Of a stretch of 64,000 nt of DNA, positions 1 to 12,069 are shown one piece after another. The notes beneath the pieces were generated by a model, which had not been told where the DNA came from, did no database searches, and saw only the letters and a program-made list of their open reading frames with translations. The first letter of the stretch is position 1, and each line of letters begins with the position of its first letter. The translations under genes were made by a program, and so were the position numbers. Source of the stretch: Erythrophleum ivorense (lineage: Eukaryota > Streptophyta > Magnoliopsida > Fabales > Fabaceae); the NCBI GenBank assembly GCA_026724425.1, contig JAIUCV010000007.1, positions 24,476,280-24,540,279 on the forward strand. Reading direction: 5' to 3'.

Positions 1-1560
1 AAATAGCATCCTTTGAATGCTCTAGCATATTTCTAGAGAAGGAAAAATAGGATTTATCAAGATTAACCATTTGACCAAACATACTGTAATAGTCATCCAG
101 AATGCTCTTTATAATCAAGCAATTATCTTTTAAAGCTTTTAAGAAAGAAAGAAAATCATCCATAAACAAGTAATGAGTAAGAATTGAACATTGTCTAGTT
201 AATTAAATGCCCTTTAACCTCCTTTTAGAACTATGGACATTAATCAGTCTTAAGAACACATTAGCCAAAATAATGAAAAGACAACGAGAGAAAGGATCTC
301 CCTATCTTAGATCCCTTTAAGATATAATCTATACTATCTTTTTGCCTAAGAATAATAGATCAAAATCCATAAAAGCTACACACTCCATTATTTTTGTCAC
401 CCAAGTGTCACAAAATCTCATTTTTAGAAGAACTTGGTGTAGAAAATCCCACTCTAGATGATCATATGATTTGTTCATATCTAATTTAACACCAATTCAT
501 TCTTGCTTCCTCCTTTCTCTACTTTCAAATAATGAAAAGCCTCATAAACAATGAAAATATTGTCTTGAATTAATCTACCAAGCACAAACAATCTTTGGTT
601 TTAGGCAATGATCTTCCTTAAGATGTTCTTTATACTCATAGAAGTAACTTTGGAAATGTCCTTGTATGAAAAATTGCATAAGCTTATAAGTCTAAAATTC
701 CTAACTTTTTCAAAAGTATTAACCTTTGGGATCATCACAAGGTTCATAAAATTAAGGCTAGGCATAGAAAATCCACAAGAGAAAAAATACTTCACAAGAA
801 GACATTTACTAACCTTATTCTAGGCAGGTTGATCAAAGAGTCCTAAGAAACCATCAAGGCTAGGGGCTTTTAATGCCCTAAGATAAAAAAATTTGTGAGG
901 TCATTGGTTTTAGTGACATTTCATTATCTTTAATAGGCACCACAAGATCCACAAAATTGAGAACATTAGAAAAATCCCTTGGTCCCATAATAGAAGACAA
1001 CTAAGAGTAATAATGCATAAAATTATTATCAATCTCCATATGGTTATCAGTCCATTGCTCATTATCCATTTTTAGCTTCACAATTTTGTTTCTTTAATGC
1101 CTTGGGATTGTAGTATCATAAAGGAATATGGTATTTTTATCTCCATATGCCAACCATTGAACTCATGATCTCTGCCCAAAATTATTCCTTCTTATTCAAT
1201 AATTCTTCTATCCTTCTTATTATATCTCCAAGTAACAAAGCTTTTGATTCATTCCATTCATGGATTTAGCATTGTTGGAACTACTGAAGAAGGCAATAAA
1301 TCTCTTTTCTGTTATTTGGAAACTCAATCCTACTCTACTTGATTAAAGCTTTCTTAACCCTTTCTAAGTTCTAAAGAAATTGGGCCTTCACCTCTTCACC
1401 TCAACCATCATCATTCTTCCAATTCTTAAAGATATCACTTACCAAATGAACATGCATGAGCCACATTAACCTAAATTTGAAGGATTTTGGAGTGAAAACA
1501 TCTAAATAATTAAACACAACAACCAATGGAGTATCATTGAGCCTATTGGTTCCAACTAGA
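1..1560 (-). pseudogene. LINE-1 ORF2 reverse transcriptase remnant
   Basis: This is a remnant of the RT that would copy LINE RNA at the target nick. On the minus strand, 601-795 reads LVMIPKV followed by FRLISLCNFSYK, which matches the L1 RT 'LIPK...FRPISLCNVIYK' block. Near 150-165 the catalytic box survives as LFMDD (family form FADD/YADD), followed by a GQMVNLDKS stretch like the family's GQ-x-N-x-x-KS. Frameshifts and stops lie between these blocks. The domain order runs leftward, as expected for a minus-strand element. The RNase H/zinc-finger 3' part is not in the window. Confidence 0.8.
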
Positions 1561-1619
1561 GTTATAAACAGTCCTATCTATCCTTCCTTAATATTAGTGT
1601 TACCCATTCAGTTATAGAC

Positions 1620-2072
1620 TATGTAAATATAGGTCTTTAAACTCTAGATTCACCATTTCATACTTAAATATAAATTCTTGGACATTAAAGAGACTAGTGG
1701 GAAGCTTAATTCATCCTCCTTGCTTTTTTGAATTATACCTAAAAAAAATCATTGAAATCACTAATTGAGAACCACAACATCCTTGATCCAAGATCAAGAC
1801 TTTTTAAACTCCATCAGAAATCATTCCTCTCTTTGTCTTTTGGAGGGTCATGAATGAAAATAAATAAACACACTACATTCCCCAATCCTTCACTAATAGA
1901 GACATGAATTAAATTTTTTGACAATAAGAGAATATCAACCTTCATTTTGTTTTCCACGATAGAGCCAAACCACCAAATAAACCTGAATCCACAATAATAA
2001 CGTTTTGATAATTCCTAAAGAGGATCTGAATTTTTTTTAGCTTTTGGGCTATTCATTTGAGTCTGTGAGGAA
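1620..2072 (-). pseudogene. LINE-1 ORF2 endonuclease, central part
   Basis: On the minus strand this reads ETQMNSPKAKK, then IIVDSGLFGGLALSWK. It matches the L1 apurinic-type endonuclease segment 'METK...VDS.G.SGGLALLW'. Further left the segment resembling 'GDFNE' is still recognisable (ISDFNDF). The segment starts abruptly at 2072, where a solo LTR begins. The preceding endonuclease residues resume beyond the LTR at 7514. It is a pseudogene. Confidence 0.8.
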
Positions 2073-3869
2073 TGTAACACCCTAAAATTAATTAAGATGT
2101 TAATCATGGATTTAGATTAATTAGGAATAATTAATATAGAATAATCGGGTAAGTTAAGTGAATGAAAATTATGGAGAGATAAATTGTTAATATGGGTTTC
2201 AGATTTAATTGGGATAGAAATTTCATCTAGACCCAAATTAATGTAGGAGATCATGATAAGAGGCTAATGGAGGCCCAATAAGCTAGATGCAGACCCAACT
2301 TGATCTAATGTGATAGAGGCCCAAGATCCACCTTGTATAGGCTCTTATAATTGACCCAACAACCTTGGTGCAAACTTAAATCAATTGAGTTTTTCAAACT
2401 TGGCCCAAATCTAATAAAAAATCAACAGCCCAATGCATAAGAATTGGCCCAATAAAGCTTAAATCTGAAGCCTATTAGGAGTTGGATCTTTGGAGCAGCC
2501 CATAACCCATATTTGACCCAATTTAACCCAACTAAAACCCTAAAAACTAACCTAGCCACCCCCATTCTGCATAACACAAAAAACACAAAGAGAAATTCGG
2601 AGCTTTGAAGGGAGGCTAGGGTTTAGGGCAAGAATTCCACCATTTCTCACTTCTAGAGCAAGATTTAGCCAAAGTAATAGTTATATAACTTAATCTCCTT
2701 CTCTTTCTCTTCAATTTGGCCTAATTAGTTTTTCATTTAGAGTATTTTCACCCACACCCAAAATCTGAAACTTGATATTTGGATACTTCCATGGTGAAAA
2801 TTCGTAGGTTGAGGCTAGGGCTGACATTAGGTAAGCATAAAATCTTCTTTTTTAGGTATTTTTGTTAGTTTGAGATCCCAATGATTGAATTATAATATGG
2901 GTATTAATTTTGCACGAATTTGCTTAGGATTTTGGGTGAAATATTGATGTTTCTGGTAGAGGACATTTCAATCCAAATTTGGGGACTTGTAGTGACTGGG
3001 TAAGTATTCCTTAGGTAGTCATTAGCATTTTAAATTCTTTGGGTACTTGTTGCTACTGTAAATGATGAATTAAAGTAATAATTCTCTGATGCTATGGTTA
3101 TAGGAAGATTTTTGTACCATTGGTGGCTATTACAAATTGTCTACAAGTGAGGTAACCAGGAACTATATTAATTACATGCATATATCTATTTTAATTTTAT
3201 ATTTGCTGTACATGAATGATTTGAAATGCTAAATGAATTGATTGGTTATCTATTGTATTGTGATTAGACCTTATGAGTCCATGGTGGAGTTGTGGTGCGG
3301 CTGCCACCCGTGCATGTGTTTCGATTCGGCACCGGGTTATGATCAAGCCTCAGATGTACTAAGCCCTGGTTGTGCTCAATTGGGAGTAGGTGCCGTGGAC
3401 GGGCCTTTCCCGGTGTTATTGGCCTTTAGCGTGTGAAAATATAATTGCTAGTATGGGATAGTAATCATGATAGCCTAATTGTTTCATTTACTGATATGAC
3501 TGGTATATTTTTTTATGCTTATGTGAAATTATGCATATATGTTAAATTAAACTAGAATATATGATGGAATTGCCTTGGTTACTAAGATTCGCATCTCACC
3601 TCGTTTCATGGGATTAATATTTCAGGTGAAGGTTCTTCGGGTAAGGATAAGGGGAAGCAAGTGGATGAAAATCTATGAACTCTGACCATGTGGGGAGAAG
3701 GCTACACTTAGGTTGATTTATTTAGTATAGATGCTCAATTTTGTAATCATTTTTGTATAGCATCATCATGTATTCATGTTGCCAAGTATAGGCTTGATAA
3801 GCATAATTTATATATATTTTATTCTCCTTATTTCAAGCATTTTAGTGTCCAAATATGGCTTTAAAGGCT

Positions 3870-6295
3870 TAATTATATATAAATTGATTTCATTAGTCAT
3901 TTATGCACTTTATGAATTAATTGGCAAATTTATTGAGTTTTAATGCATGAAATTCTTCTAAATAATTTTGTGATAATTCTATTGAATATTTTCCATTCAT
4001 TTGTGCAGAATTTTGATGGGCAAATAGCTTAAATGAGAATAATGGTTAAAGAAGAAAAAGGAATGACTAAAGAAGCGTATGAGTAGCCCTTCACTCAACA
4101 TCAACACATATGCATGAAGGAACTATTCATGGGGGCAAAACCAATGCAACAAGAGGCAGCCATCTTGAACACAAGAAGCATGTGAAGGAAAATGAGAAAC
4201 ATGAAGAGAAGCTACACAAGAAAGAAACAAACTCAAAATAGAGGAGAAGAAAGCATGCAGAATCTTCATATGAAGAAGCAGAAATTGCAAGAAGAAAGCA
4301 AGCTTGAGCTAGCTGGAGAAGGAATAAAGCAATATGTAAAAGGCATGCAGAACACATGGGAGGCAACATCAAAGAAAGCTGAGAGTGGAAGAAGCTTGAA
4401 CTCAAGCAAAGAAACAAAAAGCCATGGCCACGTGAAAAATGGGAGAAGAAACTGGAGAGAATTGGCAGCTGTAGGAAGAACCACGCATGGGCAAAACCAT
4501 GCATGAAGAACAAGGTCTTTAGCTCGAGAGAGAAGCAGCTGGGTAGAGAATAAGAGCATAACAAAGGGAGAACAACACGAGCTGAACGAGAGGGATGAGA
4601 TGCAGCTGAAGAAGCTACTGAACTGCATGAGGAAGCTTAACGCTGTGCAGAATGAAGGAGCAACATGGGCTAGATGCATGAGAGAAGGAGAAAAGCACAT
4701 GGGAAGCAAATGAAGAAGACGCTGGAATGTTTGGAAGCTCCAGAACATGCAAAAACTCAAGCTGAAGCTTGCATAAGCTGGGAAGGAAGAGCTGGATCGA
4801 GAAGCAACGTGGTTCATGAGTGAATTAATGAAGCAAGAGCTGGGAAGAAACACGAGTCAAAATATATGCAGAAACGGAAGAAGAAACCATGTGATGGAGA
4901 ACAAAGCAAGCTGGAACGAGCTGAACGAGTAAAACGCAGGAGCTGAAAACGTAAGATGAGAAAAAAAATGACGTGGAGCTTAGGCTGGAATTCATGTATA
5001 ATAAAATAACCAGCGGGGCCCACACCAATATGCACAAGCAAATTCAGAACCACGTGAATAGTGAGAAGAGTTCAGATCATGCATAATACACACGAAGAAG
5101 CTGGCGTTTATAATTTGCTGGGCACGTGGAATCATTAAAACAACACATGAGAGGAAGCAAGCATCCAGCACATTCACGCCTCCTTCATTCAATTCATTGG
5201 ATCCTTCCATTCACACCTATACTTCATACACGTCTCTACAAGTCTGCACGCTTCCTTCATCCATTCGTATATCTGAATCATTCACAATCCACCCATCCCA
5301 CGTCTCTATATTTCCGGAAACTCATGCCTATATATATCAAGCCATTCATTCGTTCAAGGGGCAATCACCCATTCGTCCAGCACATCCACCATCCATCCAC
5401 TCCATCAATCATCCAATCCATCCTTCACCCATTCCATTCTCCATTCCATCTTCCATCCATCTCCATATCTCATGAAGTTCTAATCCACCTTGAGGCTAGC
5501 TAGGAGGAAGCTCTTGGAGAAGCTTGAATCCATGGATGAACATAGAGTTTTTGGCTAAGAATTTCTTTATTTTTCCTACACTTTTTCTCTTTCATTTATT
5601 GTCTTGGTTAAGTTGTATTTGATAGGGAATTTGTGTAATTATAATTAGTGGCTGGTTAGACACTAATTAGGAAGTATTTTTGTTGATTAATTGATCTGAT
5701 TAATTTCAATATTATCTGAATTCCCATGTATGCTTCGAAGGTGTTCGATAAAATACATGAGTGAGATTATTTGTTTAAATTGAGGATTCCTTAATGTTTA
5801 GTTGGTTAATTAAATATTTAGGATGATTCAGAAGCTAATCAAATTAGTTAATCAATCAAATTGAGTGTTCATTGATCCTAAAATAAGAATTGACAATTTA
5901 ATTTGGATGTGAGGTTTCAATTCAACGTTAGATCGTTAATCTCTTGATTCTTGCGTGGTTACTCAAGATAATTTGTTATGAACACAATTAGGAACTCTTA
6001 GGCCAGAATTAATCACAATTAGATTAGGATAAGGATAGTGGATACCAAGGGACGAATCCAAAGCTAGTCACAAGACCATCATTCACCCAATTAGGTAGAA
6101 TTTAGGAATTTTAATACAATTTAGTTTTAGGTTAGTTTAAACCCCTTATTTTAGAAATTTTTAGAGCCTTTTAATATTTGGAAAACTCAATTAAACATTG
6201 AACGCCAATTCCAAGGGAGATGACCTAGGTTGTGCCATTAACTACATATTTTATCAACCTAGTATTATTTTGAGGGTTGCGCGACAAGCCGCTCA
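3870..6295 (+). mobile_element. Nested solo LTR, 2.43 kb
   Basis: Identical 5-bp flanks AGGCT are found at 3865-3869 and 6296-6300. The right end GACAAGCCGCTCA is a typical CA terminus. The left end reads TA rather than TG, which a single G-to-A change would explain. A TATA-like element (CTATATATATCAAG, about 5328-5341) precedes a CATTC/ATCC-rich transcribed-leader-like tract, so the promoter faces right. No gag or pol is present; the open frames in 4127-5503 are artefacts of purine bias. The family resembles long gypsy LTRs, but the lineage is not proven. Confidence 0.65.
5160..5480 (+). repeat. ATCC/CATTC-rich tract in LTR leader
   Basis: This is a pyrimidine-rich stretch with degenerate repetition of CCATC, CATTC and ATCCA units, strongest at 5370-5465. 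It lies just downstream of and around the TATA-like box of the nested LTR, where R/U5 would be. It creates open frames on the plus strand that do not look like protein. Confidence 0.5.
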
Positions 6296-6754
6296 AGGCT
6301 CTTATATTTTGATTACCTAGGATGTATTCATTGAGGAGTTAGACCTCATCTTAGCTTGATATCGGATGTATGAACCCATAACACCTGATGTATGAATTTT
6401 ACTGAATTTATAGTATGGTACACTGTTGGAAATATAATTATGTGATGTATTAGATATTGATATGAACCATTGATGTATGAAACCCCTAACGGAATGTATG
6501 TCGAATGTTAATTTCCAATAGGGCATGGATTCTTGTTGTTATTATTCTATGGACTTGCTGGTATAGGATAGTTGAAGGAGTGGAAATTTACATTTAAGTT
6601 TCGAATTAGTAATGGTAGAATAGTTGGGTAAATAGGGTAGATAAATACCATTAGAGTCATATAAAATGAGTGGGAGTGGTCTTAGGGTATTCTTAAAATG
6701 GGAATTGGAGTGTTAGGGATGAAATTTGGGAGAGGTAGTTACAGGGGGGAGTTA

Positions 6755-7185
6755 AAATGCTTCGCTGCGGCTAAATGAGTGATAGAGGCGAGGGGCGTCA
6801 CGGCATGAGTAATCTCGCTGCAGCGCAAGCGAATAAAATTTTTCTGGAGAGTAACAGTGGCGAGGAACGTCGCGGCTTAAAAAATCTCTTCGCGGCTCAA
6901 AGTAAAAAAAAATTGCCCATGAGGGTAACAGCAACATGTACGACCGCGGCGCTAATCAAGGGAACAAAGTAAGAAGTGTACAATAGCGAATCTCGTCGCG
7001 GCTCAAGGGTGTTCCGCTGAGGCGAGGATCGTGGGACTTGAAACAATAGCTCCAAGAGGCATTTCTGCTGTGGCGCCATGTAGGCTAGCCGTGGTGATGG
7101 TCTAACTCATCGCGGCAAATTTCACATAGATTGCCCAGTAGTTCCCGAGAGTAACTTAGCCGCGGCGCGAAATGTCGAGGTTGTG
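6755..7185. repeat. GC-rich island with recurring TCGCGGC core
   Basis: In an otherwise AT-rich LTR this stretch repeats GCGGC-type cores at irregular spacing of about 30-80 bp (CGTCGCGGC, TTCGCGGC, ACCGCGGC, GTCGCGGC, ATCGCGGC, GCCGCGGC and variants). It is CpG-rich, so survival of the CpGs is notable. It belongs to the 2073-7508 solo LTR. It is not coding: frames on both strands are short and share no family. Confidence 0.5.
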
Positions 7186-7513
7186 GCTTAGGACCCCAAA
7201 CTCCTACTTTTAGCTTAGAAACCCCAATTTCTTCAATGGTAATGCTAGGGAATGATATAGGAATACTTGTGGGAGGTTTTTGTGTGTTAAAACTAATAAA
7301 TGGATGAATCACAAACCCCTCATGATAATATAATTTCTTTCATGTAATTCTCACCTTCGTAGTTGTTTAGTAATGACCCTAACATCAAGGTTCAAATTTC
7401 CCTATATCTCCATAATGCAAATTAATGTAACGACTCCAAACCTTGATCATTAATTATTAATTGTGTATTCAACTATAATTACCATGATTAGAAGATAGGG
7501 TTATCACAAAGAA

Positions 7514-7607
7514 AGTCAATGAGGACTTGAATTTCTTACAAATCTACTTTGAGATATGTGACTGTCAAGACCACTTCCAAATCTCAACAGTTCCACCATT
7601 TAATATT
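7514..7607 (-). pseudogene. LINE-1 ORF2 start (endonuclease N-terminus)
   Basis: The minus strand reads N-I-K-W-W-N-C-stop-D-L, then VVLTVTYLK. This corresponds to the L1 ORF2 opening 'WNCRGLG...TV..L', with the arginine codon turned to a stop (CGA to TGA type). A frameshift then leads to RKKFKSSLTFF, which joins across the solo LTR to the 1620-2072 segment. The hAT MITE lies immediately 5' of it. Confidence 0.7.
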
Positions 7608-8295
7608 TAAGGGTGGGCACGAGTCAGGTCGGGACAGGCCAGGATTTGCTTCAACCCAAGTCCCGGCCTGATTTCAACTTCGGGATGAAAAATTTGTCTG
7701 GGCCGAGCCAATTAAGCCAACGAGCCAATTTTCTTTTTTTCTTTTTTTAAGAAAAAATTTTTAAATTTTAAAAATTTATATTTTTATAGTTGTTCAATTA
7801 TTTTGGGCATATAACCATTTTTTTAATTTATGCAATGGATATGAAAAAATATGAACTGAAGGTAGAAAATAGGACAAAAAGTAAATATACTAGCTAAAAT
7901 TTAAAAAAATATGTATTTTTTAATTTTATTTTTCTTACATAAATGTGATAATTATATTTAGGAAAACTCTAGTGTAAATTTTGACTCCTCTAGTTATTTA
8001 TAATTTATAAAATATATTCAAAAAAATTTTGCTAAAATTATAAAAAGACCCTAATTTTTTTTTAATTTTGTCCCTATCTTTTTATATATAAATAAATATA
8101 TATATATATAGAGACTTTGAGTTGAGCCGGGCTCGATAGGACCAAAAAATTATCTCGAATCTCATTCTGACCTGAAGTACTATTCCGATCTGACCTTGTT
8201 TCATTTTTTTTTTTAAATTTTCCTGACCCGTCCCCTCTCGATTGTGCATCAGGCCAGGATGGGCCAACCAGTCGGGACAATTTTGCACACCCCTA
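7608..8295. mobile_element. hAT-type MITE copy 1 (688 bp)
   Basis: The ends are TAAGGGTGGGCAC and TGCACACCCCTA, the imperfect inverted termini seen in Ac-like hAT elements. The 8-bp flanks TTAATATT (7600-7607) and AAAATATT (8296-8303) match at six of eight positions. The GC-rich ends contain repeated CGGGTC/GGGAC words around an AT-rich core with an ATATAT run. There is no transposase. It is homologous, in inverted orientation, to 11262-11953. Confidence 0.75.
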
Positions 8296-10041
8296 AAAAT
8301 ATTAATGGTGCCCTAGTGGCTTTTCCATGACAGCCAGTTGTCTTGTTAAATCTTGAAACATTAGCACCAAACACAAAGGGAACATTGGAAGAATCAGACA
8401 TACACCATTTACCCGTTCCTGCATCTTACACACTGAATTCATCTAATTAAATAGGAATATCCACCAAGTCTGTTTTTTAACTTCACCTTCCTTTAGCAGA
8501 CTCACATTTCTTTCCCCCATTACCATCATTAGATTCCAATGCTTGTTTAACCATAATTGACAGAAAGGATCATTGCAATTAGCGCCCAAGCTTCCTAGTA
8601 AATGATTCGGCCCCACCCCAACAATTAAAGAATCAAAAGGCTTGATTTTCTTTGCTGCAGCTTAAGGTAATTCTAACTCTACTGAATGCTTGAATGTGAT
8701 TCTTTTCAACACACTTGCCAGATTGATTTTTTAGGAAGACTCTGGCTTGACAATAATAACCTTGCTTTCATCCTTGTTGTCGTCATCTAAAGAGATTTCA
8801 ACAACATAAGGGGGCTGCGCTTTGGGGAGATCTGCCAGAGAAGAGATAGGGCAATTCGCATAGAGATCGGGTTGGTTGAGATCTGTTGGCCCAATGTGTT
8901 AACGCTGAAGTTGAGGAACCCGAACCCATTTTAATGAAGTTAAATCGGGTTGGACTTCTCTCATTGAAAAGGCCAACTTTCATAGTAAGAAAAGAACTTG
9001 AGCTTCTTGTTGTCCAGAAATTAAATCAGGCCCTAACTTATTGGCGGTGAAGCTAACTGATTCATGACGTTTTTCACATGATACTATAGTTCCAAAAAAT
9101 CAATAATGTCAGTTCTCCCGCGTAAAAACTTCTATGCCCACGATCCCCAGTCGTTGCTTGTTTATTACCAACTGGGGTCTGCATCAAACGACTTGCCTTT
9201 CTCTCAATTGAACTGCTAATGCCTTGTAACTCCTTGCTTCTATCATCTCCACGTGTCTCCTCAAATTCATCCCTACACATCTGTGAATGACTGTCTTCAT
9301 TCGTGGAGATGATTAGTCCAATTGGTCTAATTGCTGCAACTCCTAATCCAGATCCAAATCGAGATTCAGAGGAATTAACTTGAGAGATCAATTTTCCATT
9401 CTGACAAGATTTAAAATCATGCCCAACTCTACCACAATTATAACAATAATGCTGCAATTTTTCATACTTTACTGACATCCATAATTTTAGATAAACCAGG
9501 TCTAGGAATCCACATACCCACAACTCAGGGATCTAAAAGATCTACACAAACATGAATTCTAGTAAAGCTACGTGAAATCCCTCCTTTAAGAACAAGTTCC
9601 TCATATGCCATAGCTTGTCCTATCCATTTTCACAGGATTTTTCTATACATAGCTTCTTCTGGAAGAACATGGAGTTGAACCCAAAAGAGACATCTTACCA
9701 AGGTTAACTTCCTAAACCGCAAGATAGGGAGACCAAGGGACTAGAATCAGAAGGAATCCCATAACAGTCCACGGACAGTCCCGAAATTTTCTATCATAAT
9801 CTTCATCCTTCTCAAAATTAAACGACAAAAGATTGACTCCAACTTCATTAATATTAATATTACTCTTCGCATTCCAATTTTTAATAATCATGGAACGGGC
9901 AGTCATTCTATCGTGAGTCTTACTTGTGGCTAGTCTGCCAATAAGCGTTCTTCCAGCATATTCTGGGTCCTGAATTTTCTCCCAATCTATGTTAACTGTA
10001 TCATCTTCTCCCTTAATACTTTCTAGGTTCCTTTCAATCTC
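8296..10041 (-). pseudogene. LINE-1 ORF1 (DUF4283 and CCHC zinc knuckle)
   Basis: ORF1 is the RNA-binding, gag-like protein of plant L1 elements. The likely start is the ATG at 10041 (MEIERNLES). The DUF4283 domain is open down to 9712, with the typical 'AGRTLIGRLAT' and 'FNFEKDEDYDRKFRDCPWTVMGFLL' blocks (the second shown here in part only as family evidence). The zinc knuckle CYNCGRVGHDFKSC lies at 9404-9445 and is preceded by KYEKLQHY, the standard context. Frames shift between 9524 and 9712 and again below 9074. The C-terminal part is unrecognisable down to the MITE. It is a pseudogene. Confidence 0.8.
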
Positions 10042-10330
10042 CATAAGAAGAAAGCAGCAGAAAATCACAATCAACAATACAAATCCCAAATTTGAAACAA
10101 AGCACTCTTCACATCGTTACTTAGAAACACTCTCAAAATGCTGAGTTATGAAAGTAACAAGAAGATTAGGAAGTATGCTCTCACAGAAAAAGGTAATATG
10201 CTCTCATAGAAGAAAGGAGTATGCTTTCACAGGAGAGAGAATTTCCATCCTTTAGGTAGTTGCGGCTAGCTTAGACACAAGATTGACGATATTAGAGGAG
10301 GAGAATGATCCACAATGAATAAGCCAATTC
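10042..10330 (-). other. LINE-1 5' leader with short tandem repeats
   Basis: This sequence lies upstream (to the right) of the ORF1 start. At about 10165-10240 a unit like AGTATGCTCTCACAG recurs three times. Short tandem units are common in LINE leaders, but the outer boundary of this one is inferred only from loss of any LINE-like context. Confidence 0.4.
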
Positions 10331-11261
10331 CTAGTTTAGTCATTGCCGGTGATTTTTTACTTCCTAGCGTTAGGATTAATTCAGATTATGTCTCCTTATT
10401 TGAATATTTGTTTATATAATTTGTAATATAAAGTAAGATTTAAAATCTCAAATTAAGTAAGAAATATATTATTTAGAAGTATATACTTATTTAATATGTT
10501 TAAAATAATAACATACACACACATATATATATATCAATATATTATATAAAATCCCGTGGAAACCGCAACTTGTGAACAGTGCGGCTCCAGCTTATGAACA
10601 GTGCAGCTTTCACGGGTTGCGTGTCAAGACTGTGTGCATATCCATACATAAACAATGCATGTCCGTACAATTACTGCTTACACAATTTTTTTAAGGTTTG
10701 TTGAATTTTTTGGTGGGACCTGCGGATATCTTTTTTGCATTTTCCTGCATCTTGCAAGGGGAAGACTAGTATATATATATTAAAGGACTTGTACTCAAGT
10801 TTGACTCATTGTTTAAGAAAATAAAGTTTGATAATTTTAATTTAATTATTTTATGTTTTGAATTTTAAATGTTTAAAAAGTGAGACTTAACCTATGACCG
10901 AAGTACTCATCAGATGGATGAAAACTAAGATCCTAAAAATGATTTGAGTTATCCAATTTTAAAATTTTTGTGAAAAGCACAAAAGACACAAAATTTATTT
11001 GTAGGTCTTTTGTCAAAATTTTAATTCCAAAATTGTTTACACTCACTTCTTTCTCTCTTCATTTTTTCACTTTTTTATTTTGTTTCTTTTTGAAAAGCAA
11101 TTTTGTTTGGATGAAATTTTAATTAAATTTTAATAAATTATGTTGAAACTTAGAAAATTTATTTAGAAAAATATGTTCCGTTTACAATTTGAAAAAAAGA
11201 GAGTTTCTTAACATACAAACATTTGAATTTCCTAATTTTGAATAAAAAAAGCCTTGAGAAC
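10331..11261. other. Spacer, no gene seen
   Basis: This is AT-rich sequence without codon structure. It contains an (AC)n/(AT)n stretch at 10511-10540 and a short imperfect inverted repeat, CCCGTGGAAACCGCA with TGCAGCTTTCACGGG (10553-10616). The inverted repeat encloses two copies of TGAACAGTGC. Nothing else is recognised. Confidence 0.5.
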
Positions 11262-11953
11262 TAGGGATGAGCAAAGTTGGCTCGACCCGAGTATAAGCCG
11301 GGCCGGGACGAGTCAAAAAAATTAAAAAAAAAAAGTTAAAACAAGATCGGGTCAGGACAATACCTCAAGTCAAGACAGGTTTCGAGACAACCCTTTGGCC
11401 CAATCGAGTTCAGCTCGACCCGAGGTATATATATATATATATATAAAGATAGGGATTAAATTGAAAATAATTTTTTTTTAAGGGTCTTTTTATAATTTTA
11501 GCTAAAAAATTTTAAACATATTTTATAAATTATAAATAACTAAAAGAGTCAAGATTTATGTTAAGACTCTTCTAAATATAATTATCACATTCATGTAAGA
11601 AAAATAAAATTAAAAAATGTATATTTTTCAAATTTTAACTACTATATTTGCATTTTTTTTCTATTTTCTCCTTTGAATTCATATTTTTCATGTCAATTGC
11701 ATAAATTTAAAAAAACGTATTAAAAAATGGTTATATGCCCAAAATAATTGAATAAATAAAAAAATATAAGTTTCTAAAATTTTAAATGTTTTTCTTTAAA
11801 AAAAAATTCGCCCGTGGCCGACAAGCCTAACCCTGCCCTAACTTGGCCCAATTTAAATCGGGGCGAGCTAAGCCCGAGACACAGTTATTGTCCCGAAGTT
11901 TAAATCGGGTCAGAACTTGAGTTAAAATAATTTCCGGCCCGTGCCCACCCCTA
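11262..11953. mobile_element. hAT-type MITE copy 2 (692 bp), inverted relative to copy 1
   Basis: The ends are TAGGGATGAGCA and TGCCCACCCCTA. The 8-bp TSD is TTGAGAAC (11254-11261) and TTAAGAAC (11954-11961), one G-to-A difference. The reverse complement follows copy 1 along its length, including the shared words TTGGGCATATAACC and the AT-rich core (matching stretch 'CAATTATTTTGGGCATATAA'). No transposase is encoded. The 8-bp TSD supports the hAT superfamily. Confidence 0.85.
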
Positions 11954-12069
11954 TTAAGAACCCTAGAACGCTAACATTATGCGAATATAAAATTTTATAT
12001 TAGACCACACATTTAATAGAGGATAAAAATAAAATCGCCAATGCAACTTGTAATGCATTTTTTATATTT

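Larger units (their letters stand above)
2073..7508. mobile_element. Solo LTR (about 3.0 kb) interrupted by a nested solo LTR
   Basis: The ends are TGTAACACCC and GGGTTATCACA. The flanks are AGGAA (2068-2072) and AAGAA (7509-7513), a 5-bp TSD with one G-to-A change. No gag or pol is present. Without the nested 3870-6295 unit and its TSD the length is about 3005 bp, in the range of long LTRs of plant Ty3/gypsy (Tekay/Del-like) elements. The assignment to gypsy rests on the termini, size and 5-bp TSD, not on coding sequence. Excision restores continuity of the LINE-1 endonuclease. The right part carries a GC-rich repeat zone (6755-7185). Confidence 0.75.
1..10330 (-). mobile_element. LINE-1: L1-type non-LTR retrotransposon, interrupted and decayed
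   Basis: This is a minus-strand L1 lineage LINE. From right to left it holds a leader (about 10042-10330), ORF1 (8296-10041), the start of ORF2 (7514-7607), the rest of the endonuclease (about 1620-2072) and reverse transcriptase (about 1-1560). The 3' end lies outside the window. Two later insertions break it: a solo LTR at 2073-7508 and a hAT MITE at 7608-8295. Removing the LTR rejoins the endonuclease reading. Every domain contains stops or frameshifts, so it is dead. The 5' limit is approximate. Confidence 0.85.

Noticed and set aside
4127..5503. Several overlapping open frames on both strands
   Set aside because: They come from purine/pyrimidine bias inside the nested solo LTR, have no domains and overlap each other in three frames.
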